A DNA stretch of 32,398 nucleotides from Ezakiella sp. (GTDB lineage Bacteria; Bacillota; Clostridia; Tissierellales; Peptoniphilaceae), in assembly GCA_022766605.1 (NCBI GenBank), contig JALEOH010000020.1, positions 1 to 32,398 on the forward strand, read 5' to 3'. Below, piece after piece: positions 24,593 to 32,398 of the stretch. Positions within the stretch are counted from its first letter, which is position 1. The number at the start of each line of letters is the position of its first letter. The notes under the pieces are model-generated. The model was given only the letters and a program-made list of their open reading frames with translations, did not search any database and was not told where the DNA came from. Position numbers and translations under genes: made by a program.

Positions 24593-25120
24593 TTAATTCC
24601 TCTTTAATTCAACTTGGATGGCAAAATCAATTTGATCTTTCATTCTATTAAATTCTTCATCGCTATTGAAGGCTCTACGTGGAATGATGAAGTCAAATCC
24701 TCCGCCAATTAAAAATAAATGCTCTTCATCTTCATTATACATTTCGATATCGTCATATAATAGATTGTATTCTTCGCCATTTCTTACTGCCTTTAAGCCA
24801 CCTTCCACTTGTTCAATAATAAATGGATCTAGGAAATGTTCATTTTTGTTCGCCATATCTTTTACGCTATTTTCAACTCTCTTGCCAAGCATTTTCTTAA
24901 ATATCTTTGGATAAAACACTATCCACAATACACTAAGGCAAGCTGCGAAAAAGACATTAGTCCAGTTGATTGGCCTACCTAGCAATGTAATTAGCATTGC
25001 AAGAATTGGAAGAGCTGCACTTTGAAATGCAATACTTCTCCTAACTTGCTTTTGCTCAAATAATGCTACTCTTGCAAATTTAATATAATCTTCAATTACT
25101 GGATTTACTTCTAATTTCAT
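24593..25120 (-). CDS. YcxB-like membrane protein, unknown function
   Basis: Protein of 175 aa. A polar N-terminus (VIEDYIKFARVALFEQKQVR) precedes two hydrophobic segments at about residues 30-45 and 50-70, then a soluble C-terminal domain (residues ~85-172) with NEEYNLLYDDIEMYNEDEEH and DFIIPRRAFNSDEEFNRMKD. This is the pattern of the YcxB-like family: a membrane hairpin followed by a small beta domain ending with 'iP.raf....e...f'. No molecular function is known. The start overlaps the leuS stop (TAATG), so it should be translationally coupled to leuS, and glmU follows 2 nt later. Confidence 0.75.
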   Translation of the reverse strand: MKLEVNPVIEDYIKFARVALFEQKQVRRSIAFQSAALPILAMLITLLGRPINWTNVFFAACLSVLWIVFYPKIFKKMLGKRVENSVKDMANKNEHFLDPFIIEQVEGGLKAVRNGEEYNLLYDDIEMYNEDEEHLFLIGGGFDFIIPRRAFNSDEEFNRMKDQIDFAIQVELKRN

Positions 25121-27519
25121 TATTTCATCACCAAATTCACTATTTTGTTTGGAACATAAATCTCTTTTACGATTGACTTTTCAGTCAATAGTTTTTTAAT
25201 CTCATCAGTTTCTTTTGCAATATTTAATACTTCATCTTTATCTAAATCACGAGCGATTTTAATCTTAGTTTGAAGCTTGCCATTAACTTGAATGGGAATC
25301 TCGATGATATTTTCAACAGTAAGCTCTTCGATATATTCAGGCCATTTTTCATCAACTATCATCTTGCCATCTCCAAGATCAAGCCTTTGATACATCTCCT
25401 CGGTTATATGAGGAATTACAGGATTTAGCAAAATCAATAATATCCTATATTCTTCACGATTTATCGATTCTTTTAAATATATTTCATTGACTAAAGTCAT
25501 AAGTTGTGCAATGGCTGTGTTATATTTTAAATTTAAATAGTCATAAGTCACTTTTTTTATGGTCTGATGAAAAAGGGTCTCAAGCTCTGGCCTAAACTTA
25601 TCGCCATCAATTATTTTCTCTTCAAGGCGCACGACTCTTTCGATAAATCTTCTAAGTGATCTTGGACCATCCTTAGACCAGGTTGCAACCTGCTCATAAT
25701 CGCCCATAAACATTTCATATAATCTAAGTGCATCTGCGCCATATTCCTTGACATATTCATTTGGATTTTCAACATTGCCGCGACTCTTACTCATCTTTTC
25801 ACCATTGTCGCCAAGTATCATTCCATGCGAAGTCCTCTTTTGATATGGCTCCTCGGTTGGAACAACTCCAATATCATATAGGAATTTATGCCAGAATCTC
25901 GAATATAATAAGTGAAGAGTAGTATGCTCCATACCGCCATTATACCAATCGACTGGAAGCCAATACTTTAGCTTTTCATAATCGGCGATGCAATTGTCAT
26001 TATGTGGATCGATATATCTTAGATAATACCAGCTGGATCCCGCCCAGTTTGGCATAGTGTCCGTCTCGCGTATTGCACTCTTACCATTATAAGAAGTATT
26101 TACAAAGCTATCGATATCTGCAAGTGGACTTTCCCCTTCTTCATTGGGCTCATAATTATCAACCTCTGGCAATTCAAGCGGAAGCTCACTATCATCTATT
26201 GCATGCCAAGCTCCATCTTGATTGACCATGGGAATTGGCTCACCCCAATATCTTTGACGACTAAAAACCCAATCTCTTAATTTGAAATTGGTCTTTCTAG
26301 CTCCTATACCTTTTTCTTCGATATGTTTTATAATGGCTTCTTTAGCTTCACTTGCTTTCATTCCGCTAAATTCTCCTGAATTTACAAGTTCATCGTCATC
26401 ATTTGAAAGATAGACCTCTTTGGTTATATCCCCACCTTTAATTACTTCGATTATTGGCAGATCAAATTTCTTTGCAAATTCATAATCACGAGCATCGTGA
26501 GCAGGCACTGACATAATTGCACCCGTTCCATAACTCATAAGCACATAGTCCCCTACAAATATAGGCAAGGCATTGCCATTCATTGGATTAATAGCATAGA
26601 CTCCATCGAGTTTTACTCCAGTTTTGTCCTTTGCAAGCTCTGCTCTTTCAAAATCCGATTTTCTCTTTGCTTCAAGTTGATAAGCACTGACTTCATCCAT
26701 ATTTTTTATATTTTTATTGTCCTTTAGATATGGATGTTCTGGACTAATTACCAAGAAACTGGCACCAAAAATAGTATCTGGCCTAGTTGTATAAACTCTT
26801 AATTTATTATCATCGCTTGTATTAAAGTCAATTTCCGCACCATAGCTTCTGCCAATCCAATTTCTTTGGCCAGCCTTAACCTTGTCTATAAAATCAACTG
26901 TATCCAGTCCGTCTACTAATCTATCGGCATATTTGGTAATGGCTAGCATCCACTGATTCTTTTCTCTATGCTCAACTGGAGTTCCACATCTTTCACAACA
27001 ACCATCTACCACCTCTTCATTTGCAAGTCCAATCTTGCAGTCGGGACACCAGTTTATGGTCATGCTCTTCTTATAGGCAAGTCCATGCTCATACATCTTT
27101 TTAAATATCCATTGGGTCCACTTATAATAGGACGGCTCACAAGTTATTACCTGATGATCCCATGCAAAACTTATACCAAGGCTCTTTAATTGCTCGGTAA
27201 AGTTGGCGATATTCTTCTTGCTAACCTCCTTTGGATCCATGTGATGTTTTATTGCATATCTTTCAGTTGGAAGTCCAAAGGCATCAAAACCAATTGGGAA
27301 AAGTACATTATATCCTTGCAGTCTCTTTACACGTGCTACAACATCAAGAGCTGTATAACTCCTTGGATGGCCTACGTGAAGCCCCTCTCCACTTGGATAT
27401 GGAAACTCGATTAAGATATAATATTTCTTTTTGCTAAAATCATCACTTGGTTCGAAGCATTTTCTCTCATCCCAAATCTTTTGCCATTTCTTTTCGATTT
27501 GCTCGTGATAATAATCCAT
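25120..27519 (-). CDS. leuS: Leucyl-tRNA synthetase
   Basis: Class I synthetase charging tRNA-Leu; two of its substrates are encoded in this window. The 799 aa are typical for bacterial LeuRS. Motifs are the HIGH-type HVGH (residues 48-51) in [15 protein letters not shown], a zinc-ribbon-like CPDC...CCERC (~160-177), the editing domain with [19 protein letters not shown] and [19 protein letters not shown], and KMSKS (~573-577) in [18 protein letters not shown]. The ATG follows TAGGAG. It is 9 nt downstream of asnS. Confidence 0.98.
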   Translation of the reverse strand: MDYYHEQIEKKWQKIWDERKCFEPSDDFSKKKYYILIEFPYPSGEGLHVGHPRSYTALDVVARVKRLQGYNVLFPIGFDAFGLPTERYAIKHHMDPKEVSKKNIANFTEQLKSLGISFAWDHQVITCEPSYYKWTQWIFKKMYEHGLAYKKSMTINWCPDCKIGLANEEVVDGCCERCGTPVEHREKNQWMLAITKYADRLVDGLDTVDFIDKVKAGQRNWIGRSYGAEIDFNTSDDNKLRVYTTRPDTIFGASFLVISPEHPYLKDNKNIKNMDEVSAYQLEAKRKSDFERAELAKDKTGVKLDGVYAINPMNGNALPIFVGDYVLMSYGTGAIMSVPAHDARDYEFAKKFDLPIIEVIKGGDITKEVYLSNDDDELVNSGEFSGMKASEAKEAIIKHIEEKGIGARKTNFKLRDWVFSRQRYWGEPIPMVNQDGAWHAIDDSELPLELPEVDNYEPNEEGESPLADIDSFVNTSYNGKSAIRETDTMPNWAGSSWYYLRYIDPHNDNCIADYEKLKYWLPVDWYNGGMEHTTLHLLYSRFWHKFLYDIGVVPTEEPYQKRTSHGMILGDNGEKMSKSRGNVENPNEYVKEYGADALRLYEMFMGDYEQVATWSKDGPRSLRRFIERVVRLEEKIIDGDKFRPELETLFHQTIKKVTYDYLNLKYNTAIAQLMTLVNEIYLKESINREEYRILLILLNPVIPHITEEMYQRLDLGDGKMIVDEKWPEYIEELTVENIIEIPIQVNGKLQTKIKIARDLDKDEVLNIAKETDEIKKLLTEKSIVKEIYVPNKIVNLVMK

Positions 27520-27527
27520 TTTAACTC

Positions 27528-28910
27528 CTAAAATTCACAATTGCCAACTGTTCTTGGGAATAGTTCAACATCTCTAATATTGTCCACTCCTGTCATATAC
27601 ATGACCATTCTTTCAAATCCCAGTCCATAGCCTGAGTGAATAGTCGTTCCATATTTTCTTAGCTCAGAATACCAATAATAGTCTTCTGGATTTAAATTCT
27701 TCTCCTTCATTCTTTCAATTAAAACATCATAATTCTCTTCTCTTTGACTGCCGCCAATGATTTCCCCAATACCAGGCACAAGCAAATCCACTGCAGCAAC
27801 CGTCTTGCCATCTGGATTTAATTTCATATAGAAGGCTTTTATGTCCTTAGGATAATCGGTCAAAAATACCGGTCCCTCGCAAACCTCTTCCGCAAGATAT
27901 CTTTCATGCTCGCGTCCAATATCATCTCCCCACTCTGGAAGAACCTCAAATTTCTTATCGGCCTTTCTAATTAGCTCAATACCTTCAGTATAAGTCATTC
28001 TAGTAAATTTGCTATTTACTATCTTAGTTAGTTTTTCTATAATTCCCTTTTCGACAAAATCATCAAAAAATTGCATTTCCTTTGGACAATGCTCAAGCAC
28101 ATAGCTTATTATAAATCTCATCATATCCTCAGCCACATCCATATTGCCTTCAAGGTCGCAAAATGCCATCTCTGGCTCTATCATCCAAAATTCAGCAGCA
28201 TGAGCTCTTGTGTTGGAGTGATCTGCCCTAAAAGTTGGCCCAAATGTGTAGATATTTCTAAAAGCCTGAGCCATCGTTTCTCCCTCAAGCTGACCAGTAA
28301 CCGCTAAGTTAACTGGCTTGCCAAAGAAATCTTTAGTAAAATCCACCAAACCGTCTTCATTTTTTGGTAGATCGTTCATATCAAGGCTTGTTACATGGAA
28401 TATCTCTCCTGCACCTTCGCCATCAAATCCCGATAATATTGGAGTATGGGCATATAAAAATCCTCTATCGTTAAAGAATTTGTGAATAGCAAATGACAGC
28501 TCACTTCTTACTCGGTAAACTGCACGAAATAGATTGGTCCTTGGCCTTAAGTGAGCAATAGTTCTTAAGTATTCTCTTGTATGTCTTTTCTTTTGTAGTG
28601 GATAATCCCCATCGCTCTCTCCTAAGATCTCTACACTGCTAGCTTGAATTTCAAATGGTTGCTTCATGTCGGGAGTTAGCTTACAAATTCCCTTTACTTC
28701 AATAGCTGCACTTAGATTTTGCCTTGCAATCTCATCAAAGTTTTCTAGATTGTCACTTGCAACTATTTGAACACTTTCAAAGTCGGTTCCGTCATTCAAT
28801 TCTATGAATAAAATGGATTTAGATGCCCTAAGATTTCTAATCCATCCTTGCAACACGACCTCTTTCCCATCATATTTTTTATAATCCTTTACAATTTCAC
28901 TAATAAACAT
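27528..28910 (-). CDS. asnS: Asparaginyl-tRNA synthetase
   Basis: Class IIb synthetase for tRNA-Asn; 460 aa, the standard length. An OB-fold anticodon-binding domain (residues ~1-110, [20 protein letters not shown]) precedes the catalytic domain, with motif 2 [20 protein letters not shown] and motif 3 [32 protein letters not shown] closes the protein; the ending PR..G..EF favours AsnRS over AspRS. Its ATG follows the divIC stop directly, using the GGAGGA that encodes the final Glu residues of DivIC as ribosome binding site. Confidence 0.97.
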   Translation of the reverse strand: MFISEIVKDYKKYDGKEVVLQGWIRNLRASKSILFIELNDGTDFESVQIVASDNLENFDEIARQNLSAAIEVKGICKLTPDMKQPFEIQASSVEILGESDGDYPLQKKRHTREYLRTIAHLRPRTNLFRAVYRVRSELSFAIHKFFNDRGFLYAHTPILSGFDGEGAGEIFHVTSLDMNDLPKNEDGLVDFTKDFFGKPVNLAVTGQLEGETMAQAFRNIYTFGPTFRADHSNTRAHAAEFWMIEPEMAFCDLEGNMDVAEDMMRFIISYVLEHCPKEMQFFDDFVEKGIIEKLTKIVNSKFTRMTYTEGIELIRKADKKFEVLPEWGDDIGREHERYLAEEVCEGPVFLTDYPKDIKAFYMKLNPDGKTVAAVDLLVPGIGEIIGGSQREENYDVLIERMKEKNLNPEDYYWYSELRKYGTTIHSGYGLGFERMVMYMTGVDNIRDVELFPRTVGNCEF

Positions 28911-29201
28911 TTATTCCTCCTTATCCTTATCCAAGTCCAAAATTTGAATTTCCCTTGGCTTTATCATGCCCTGCTTTCGGGCTTGCTTTTCTACAAATTC
29001 CAATGAATTTGAATTTTCTAAATCATAGTTAAGCGATTTTATTTTATCATTTAAAATAACGGTCTCTCTTTTTATATCCTCTTCGATTTTTTTATTATAT
29101 GAGATGTCTTGATTTAATTTATAATGTCGATATAAAAAAGTTACGAGTAAAAGCAAGACAAGACTTATATATATACTATTCCAAATTTTCTTTGCTCTCA
29201 T
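28911..29201 (-). CDS. divIC: Septum formation initiator, DivIC/FtsB family
   Basis: Bitopic division protein that joins FtsL and DivIB (FtsQ) at the septum. The 96 aa show the family layout: short cytoplasmic N-terminus (MRAKKIWNS), one membrane helix (~residues 10-23), a coiled coil (~28-70, EEDIKRETVILNDKIKSLNY), then the conserved EFVEKQARKQGMIKPREIQI. The start overlaps the end of rqcP by 26 nt with AAGGACA upstream. The rqcP-divIC neighbourhood is conserved in Firmicutes, although yabP and yabQ, which lie between them in spore formers, are missing. Confidence 0.9.
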   Translation of the reverse strand: MRAKKIWNSIYISLVLLLLVTFLYRHYKLNQDISYNKKIEEDIKRETVILNDKIKSLNYDLENSNSLEFVEKQARKQGMIKPREIQILDLDKDKEE

Positions 29202-29418
29202 TTGTCCTTACATAGCCCGAGTTTTTATCAAAGCCAATAACTATGAACTCGCTCATCCCTCTTTGAGTTTTAAAGGAAATCACATCTCCAATTTTGACCT
29301 CACTGCTGGGCTTTGGCTCCTTTCCATTTAATAATATCGCTCCATTTAACACTGCCTCTTTTGAAACAGTTCGTCTTTTTATTATTCTTGACATCTTTAG
29401 AAATTTATCTAGTCTCAT
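29176..29418 (-). CDS. rqcP: S4-domain protein RqcP (YabO)
   Basis: Small S4 RNA-binding protein of 80 aa that works with RqcH in bacterial ribosome quality control, positioning tRNA-Ala for alanine tailing of stalled chains. The protein starts MRLDKFLKMSRIIKRRTVSK, the S4 signature, continues AVLNGAILLNGKEPKPSSEV and ends with a short polar tail. I chose the ATG at 29418 because it gives the canonical N-terminus; a TTG three codons upstream is possible. It overlaps the end of the phosphatase gene by 14 nt and has no strong ribosome binding site, suggesting coupling. Confidence 0.92.
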   Translation of the reverse strand: MRLDKFLKMSRIIKRRTVSKEAVLNGAILLNGKEPKPSSEVKIGDVISFKTQRGMSEFIVIGFDKNSGYVRTNESKENLE

Positions 29419-30514
29419 CGTATTCAATCAGTAGAGCACACATATCATCGATTCTATTTTGTCCGCCATATTGCCTTAAACTCTTTTCAAGCGAAGCTAA
29501 TATATCGTCGGGACGCCTTTTTATCAAACTCTCTACTCTCTCCTCTCCATATTCCTCATTACTTTTATTCTTACATTCGGTAATACCGTCAGTAATTAAA
29601 AGTATCTTATCTCCTGGAAGAAAATCAATTGTCTCCTCTTTATACTTAATGCTATTAAAGTAATTGGTAATTGGCTTTCCCGGTGAAATGATCTTTATAA
29701 CATCAGTCCCTCTTAATATAAACATCGGGCAATTATGTCCTGCGTTGGTATAAGAGATCTTTCCTGCCTCAATATCTATTAAGATATGAAATATAGTAAG
29801 ATAATTTTCCATATCAAGCCTTAGATTGCGAAATCTTTGATGCAATTCGCTTAGATTTATGCTAGATGAATATGGATTTACGAGATTTCTCATAGTCTCT
29901 CTTACAAAAACAGTTATCATTGCAGCTGGCACCCCATGCCCACTAACATCACATATATAAGCAGAAATCGTACCATCATCCACAGTCATTACGTCAAATA
30001 TATCTCCACTAATAGGCTCACATGGCTTATATAGATAATCAACCTTAAGCTTACCAAAGCGACTTTGCTTTGGTAGTATAGACTCTTGAATCTTCTTTGT
30101 AAGCTCAAGATCGCGTTGCATTGTCTCATTTTTAATCAAAAGCTCCCTTTCCAAATGCTTTTGTTCAGTATCATCTCTATAAATATCCACATATGCAAAT
30201 ACATTGCCATATTTATCAGCTATTGGTGCAGATACTAGATTATAATGCCTTCCATCGAAGAATATATTGGAGCTTGGATAATTGTAATTATCAAAATCGC
30301 TTATAGCAATATCACCGTTGAATAAAGCTCCCATGACGCTTTCTTTTAACATAGCAAGGCTCATTCCTTGAGGATCAAATCCAAGCTTCTGTCTCAAAGC
30401 TTTATTTGCAAATAATACACTGCCCTCCATGCTTGTAATCTTAATCCAATCGGGAATAAAATCGAGTATTTCAAGATTATTATTAATATTTATCAAACTA
30501 AAATTGCTCATCAT
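29405..30514 (-). CDS. PAS-domain PP2C-type (SpoIIE/RsbU-like) serine phosphatase
   Basis: Soluble 369-aa signalling phosphatase. Residues ~12-120 look like a PAS sensor domain (PDWIKITSMEGSVLFANKAL and FAYVDIYRDDTEQKHLEREL), followed by a linker helix and a PP2C/SpoIIE catalytic domain (~150-365). The metal-binding acidic motifs are present: EPISGDIFDVM, YICDVSGHGVPAAM, YTNAGHNCPMFI, LLITDGITECKN and NRIDDMCALLIEY. Such enzymes dephosphorylate anti-anti-sigma factors in partner-switching modules; no anti-sigma or STAS gene is in the window. It lacks the membrane domain of true SpoIIE. The start overlaps the methyltransferase gene by 17 nt; a second ATG directly after the first is better spaced from GGAGG, so the true start may be 30511. 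Confidence 0.9.
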   Translation of the reverse strand: MMSNFSLININNNLEILDFIPDWIKITSMEGSVLFANKALRQKLGFDPQGMSLAMLKESVMGALFNGDIAISDFDNYNYPSSNIFFDGRHYNLVSAPIADKYGNVFAYVDIYRDDTEQKHLERELLIKNETMQRDLELTKKIQESILPKQSRFGKLKVDYLYKPCEPISGDIFDVMTVDDGTISAYICDVSGHGVPAAMITVFVRETMRNLVNPYSSSINLSELHQRFRNLRLDMENYLTIFHILIDIEAGKISYTNAGHNCPMFILRGTDVIKIISPGKPITNYFNSIKYKEETIDFLPGDKILLITDGITECKNKSNEEYGEERVESLIKRRPDDILASLEKSLRQYGGQNRIDDMCALLIEYDETR

Positions 30515-31649
30515 ATTCCTCCTTTGGTGGGCGCGGGCCTAACATAGTATAAAAATAGGTCTTGAGCTTACCATTGTACAATTTGCGATTTTTATCAATC
30601 GACCTTGAAATAACATCCTTCAGTGGATAATCTGTTATGACATATATCGACCAAGTGGGATTCTTTTCAATAAATGAATTAAAATTCTCATATGTCCTAT
30701 CAAGCGTCGCGTCCTCCAGTCTTTTGCCATATGGAGGATTGGTTATTACAACCCCATATTCATTCTCCGTCTCAACTTTTCTAACCTCTTTAGTAAAAAA
30801 GAATATATCATTTAATTTAAGCATCGAAGAATTTTCACGAGCGATTTGAATCATATTGCGATCATAATCGCTCCCCTTGATATTGATAGATCTATTCCAA
30901 TCGATATTTTCTCTTGCCTCTATTCTAATCGCTTTCATATCAACGTCTTCCATAAAAGTAAAGTGCTCACAGTCGAATTTTCGAAGTATCCCTGGCGGAA
31001 TATTTCTTGCAATCATCGCTGCCTCAATTGGAATAGTGCCCGAACCTGTAAATGGATCCAAAAGTGGTCTATCTGGATTCCAAACAGATAAGCGAATCAT
31101 CGCCGCAGCAAGAGTTTCTTTTATTGGCGCTGCCCCCTGATCCTTTCTATATCCACGCTTGTGGAGTCCAGGACCCGAGGAATCCAAATAAAGAGTAGCC
31201 ATATCATTTAATAAAGAGATCTCAAAGCGATATCTCCTACCCGTCTTCTCATAGTAGATATTGCCATATTTTTTATTTAAACTATCTATAATGGCCTTCT
31301 CTGTAATTCTTTGACAATCCGATATTGAAAATAATTTTGAATTAAAGCTCCTGCCATTTACTATAAAATTAGCATCTTTTGGTATTAAATCAGCCCAATT
31401 ATATCTGCTAATTCCATCATATAGCTCTTCAAAACTATATGCCTTAAATTCCATTAAATTGATTTGAATACGTTCAGCCGTCCTTAAAAACAAATTTGCA
31501 CGAAAAATATCAGCCGCATTACAATAAAAAACAATGTGACCGTCAGTAACCTCTTTAATCTCAAGCCCCAAATTAATAAGCTCTCTTTTTAAGACTGCCT
31601 CCACCCCAAAGTGACAAGTAGCAGTGGCTGTAAATAAATATTCACTCAT
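30498..31649 (-). CDS. THUMP-domain class I rRNA methyltransferase (RlmL/YpsC type)
   Basis: Methyltransferase of 383 aa, probably making m2G in 23S rRNA like the N-terminal half of E. coli RlmL. An N-terminal ferredoxin-like/THUMP region (residues ~1-155) precedes a Rossmann SAM domain: GPGLHKRGYRKDQGAAPIKE, DPFTGSGTIPIEAAMIARNI, then the catalytic NPPYGKRLED, the NPPY motif of N-methylation of purine exocyclic amines. The protein ends PRPPKEEYDEQF. The ATG has no ribosome binding site, and an extended -10 promoter lies 6 nt upstream, so the mRNA is predicted to be leaderless. It is the first gene of the long array toward glmU and mfd. Confidence 0.92.
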   Translation of the reverse strand: MSEYLFTATATCHFGVEAVLKRELINLGLEIKEVTDGHIVFYCNAADIFRANLFLRTAERIQINLMEFKAYSFEELYDGISRYNWADLIPKDANFIVNGRSFNSKLFSISDCQRITEKAIIDSLNKKYGNIYYEKTGRRYRFEISLLNDMATLYLDSSGPGLHKRGYRKDQGAAPIKETLAAAMIRLSVWNPDRPLLDPFTGSGTIPIEAAMIARNIPPGILRKFDCEHFTFMEDVDMKAIRIEARENIDWNRSINIKGSDYDRNMIQIARENSSMLKLNDIFFFTKEVRKVETENEYGVVITNPPYGKRLEDATLDRTYENFNSFIEKNPTWSIYVITDYPLKDVISRSIDKNRKLYNGKLKTYFYTMLGPRPPKEEYDEQF

Positions 31650-31655
31650 AGCACT

Positions 31656-31664
31656 ATTATATCA
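31656..31664 (-). promoter_or_regulatory. Extended -10 promoter of the methyltransferase gene, predicted leaderless
   Basis: TGATATAAT on the minus strand is a perfect extended -10 (TGnTATAAT). No good -35 is visible at 16-18 bp. From the last base of the -10 (31656), seven steps reach 31649, which is the A of the ATG. No Shine-Dalgarno sequence lies between. Confidence 0.7.
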
Positions 31665-31677
31665 CGAAAAGCGAAAT

Positions 31678-31699
31678 AAAAAAAGGCAAAAACGCCTTT
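31678..31699 (-). terminator. Terminator after the response-regulator remnant
   Basis: AAAGGC-GTTTTT-GCCTTT stem-loop followed on the minus strand by a run of T. It isolates the decayed regulator from the downstream methyltransferase operon. Confidence 0.82.
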
Positions 31700-31725
31700 C
31701 TTAAATAAATTAAAAATATTTTGTT

Positions 31726-32013
31726 TTAAATCTCAAATAGCATTTTTCGGCGATTTTTATATAAAACCCACATATCCAAGCCTTGCAGCCTTATCATAGC
31801 CTCAACTGCTTTAGATGCCCCAAGTTTTGAGTAAATGCTATTTAGATGACTAAATACCGTTCGCTCACTAATTCCCATGTCCTTTGCAAGTTCATTATAC
31901 AATTCGTCAGTAGGATTTACATATTTACATTTTTCAACTATTTCGTATCCTCCTGCAAGAAAAGAAAAACTCTCTCCAAATATTTTATGATCATCTAATA
32001 GAATTATTTTCAT
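31726..32013 (-). pseudogene. NarL/LuxR-type response regulator with internal deletion
   Basis: An open frame of 95 aa where this family normally has ~200-215. The first ~20 residues are a receiver start (MKIILLDDHKIFGESFSFLA, with the paired Asp7-Asp8). From about residue 34 the sequence is already in a LuxR-type helix-turn-helix (ELAKDMGISERTVFSHLNSI then YSKLGASKAVEAMIRLQ). The middle of the receiver, including the phosphorylated aspartate, the switch Thr/Ser and the Lys, is absent without a frame break. It has an AGGTG ribosome binding site and overlaps the end of the kinase remnant, the usual coupled kinase-regulator layout. It could still make a small phosphorylation-independent DNA-binding protein, but decay is the simpler reading. 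Confidence 0.75.
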
Positions 32014-32292
32014 GATTCACCTTTATTTTTACCTTTGCTGTTAAATAGCCATCATTATTATCAAAATTCAATGAAGCTCCCTTTGCCTCCAACATCGACC
32101 TTAAAATCATCAATCCATTTTTGGATTTAACAATCTTATCATATTGGTCAGATGAAGTTCCATCATTTATTATGGTTAATATATCATGGTCTTTATCCTT
32201 GTTTAATGAATAATCGATAAAACTCCCATTTGCATGCTTATATATATATATATATATATATTATTTATAGATATTGCATCGGTGATATCTGC
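31991..32292 (-). pseudogene. Remnant of a sensor histidine kinase (partial HATPase domain), frameshifted
   Basis: Translation of the minus strand gives KHANGSFIDYSLNKDK (N-box end), DILTIINDGTSSD (G1/D-box-like), NGLMILRSMLEAKGASLNF (G2-like GLxxLRSMLEAxGxSL) and a C-terminus ending VKIKVNHENNSIR with a TGA at 31991. This is the tail of a NarX/DesK-type HATPase domain of about 83 codons. Upstream, the N-box start ADITDAISIN is in a different frame, separated by the (AT)11 repeat. Everything before that is gone: the rsmG terminator abuts directly at 32293. There is no start codon or dimerisation domain, so this is a broken gene. The overlap with the following regulator remnant shows they were once a pair. 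Confidence 0.72.
32239..32260. repeat. (TA)11 dinucleotide microsatellite
   Basis: Eleven uninterrupted TA units, flanked on one side by a further T. It lies inside the kinase remnant at the point where the frame shifts. Loss of one unit, or gain of two, would rejoin the two frames. It is the longest simple repeat seen in the window. Confidence 0.95.
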
Positions 32293-32316
32293 AAAAAAAT
32301 AAGGCCGAAGCCTTAT
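32293..32316 (-). terminator. Terminator of rsmG
   Basis: ATAAGGC-TTCG-GCCTTAT, a 7-bp stem with a stable tetraloop, followed on the minus strand by a T tract. It overlaps the rsmG stop codon. Confidence 0.9.
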
Positions 32317-32398
32317 AGTGGATTGGTCTTTGGTTTATTGCCAACACGTGGATAATTTTTTGGTGTTTTATTAATTTTTTTAACAATCAAAATATTTC
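32313..32398 (-). CDS. rsmG: 16S rRNA (guanine-N7) methyltransferase RsmG, C-terminal end only
   Basis: Partial gene running off the right edge; only 27 residues and the stop are visible. The sequence ILIVKKINKTPKNYPR then VGNKPKTNPL closely fits the RsmG/GidB C-terminus as I recall it (IEKxKKTPKKYPRKAGTPxKxPL). RsmG methylates G527 of 16S rRNA. The call rests on this short but distinctive tail, so it is good but not certain. Confidence 0.75.
   Translation of the reverse strand, partial: NILIVKKINKTPKNYPRVGNKPKTNPL

Noticed and set aside
1..32398. Mobile elements, CRISPR arrays, toxin-antitoxin or phage defence genes.
   Set aside because: No transposase, integrase, regularly spaced repeats, or small toxin-antitoxin pair was seen; gaps are short and explained by promoters, terminators and tRNAs.

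Overview
The window is a low-GC, gene-dense stretch of a Firmicutes (Bacillota) chromosome. Protein families and gene neighbourhoods resemble non-sporulating anaerobic Clostridia/Tissierellia, perhaps a Peptoniphilaceae-like coccus; that placement is an inference from content, because no 16S gene is present. Apart from xpt, every gene lies on the minus strand, so transcription mostly runs from high to low coordinates.

Right end to about 31.65 kb: the last 28 codons of rsmG and its terminator, then a decayed two-component pair. The sensor kinase has only part of its ATPase domain left and is broken at an (AT)11 repeat. The response regulator has lost the middle of its receiver. About 31.65-14.2 kb: a long, tightly packed array comprising an RlmL/YpsC-type rRNA methyltransferase with a predicted leaderless start, a PAS-PP2C phosphatase, rqcP, divIC, asnS, leuS, a YcxB-like membrane protein, glmU, prs, pth, mfd, a PrsA-like lipoprotein, rplY, a SpoVB/YabM-type flippase and a YabN-like methylase domain without its MazG half. 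These are the conserved genes of the glmU-prs-pth-mfd-yabM-yabN-rqcP-divIC neighbourhood of spore formers, with the spore-specific members (spoVT, yabP, yabQ) absent. HU, gpmA, a cob(I)alamin adenosyltransferase and an EamA transporter follow (14.05-11.6 kb).

11.58-11.05 kb: a tRNA operon (His, Lys, Leu-UAG, Leu-CAG) with a consensus-like promoter and its own terminator, converging on xpt (+ strand). 10.38-1.87 kb: a second tightly coupled operon, starting at a 17-bp-spaced promoter with a stalk-domain/GH73 glucosaminidase, then tsaC, rpiB, upp, tagO, mnaA, a CNNM/CBS protein and a membrane-anchored stalk-like protein, closed by a strong terminator. It joins envelope polymer precursor synthesis (TagO plus MnaA) to wall hydrolysis, pyrimidine salvage and tRNA modification. 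A separate gene for a clade-3-type catalase lies at the left edge.

Most of the window is ordinary housekeeping. I did not find a convincing new multi-gene system. The main oddities are the decayed two-component remnant with its dinucleotide repeat, a MazG-less YabN, a PrsA-like protein lacking both conserved parvulin histidines, a leaderless methyltransferase gene, a tRNA-His with an acceptor-stem mismatch, and repeated use of ribosome binding sites embedded in the preceding gene.
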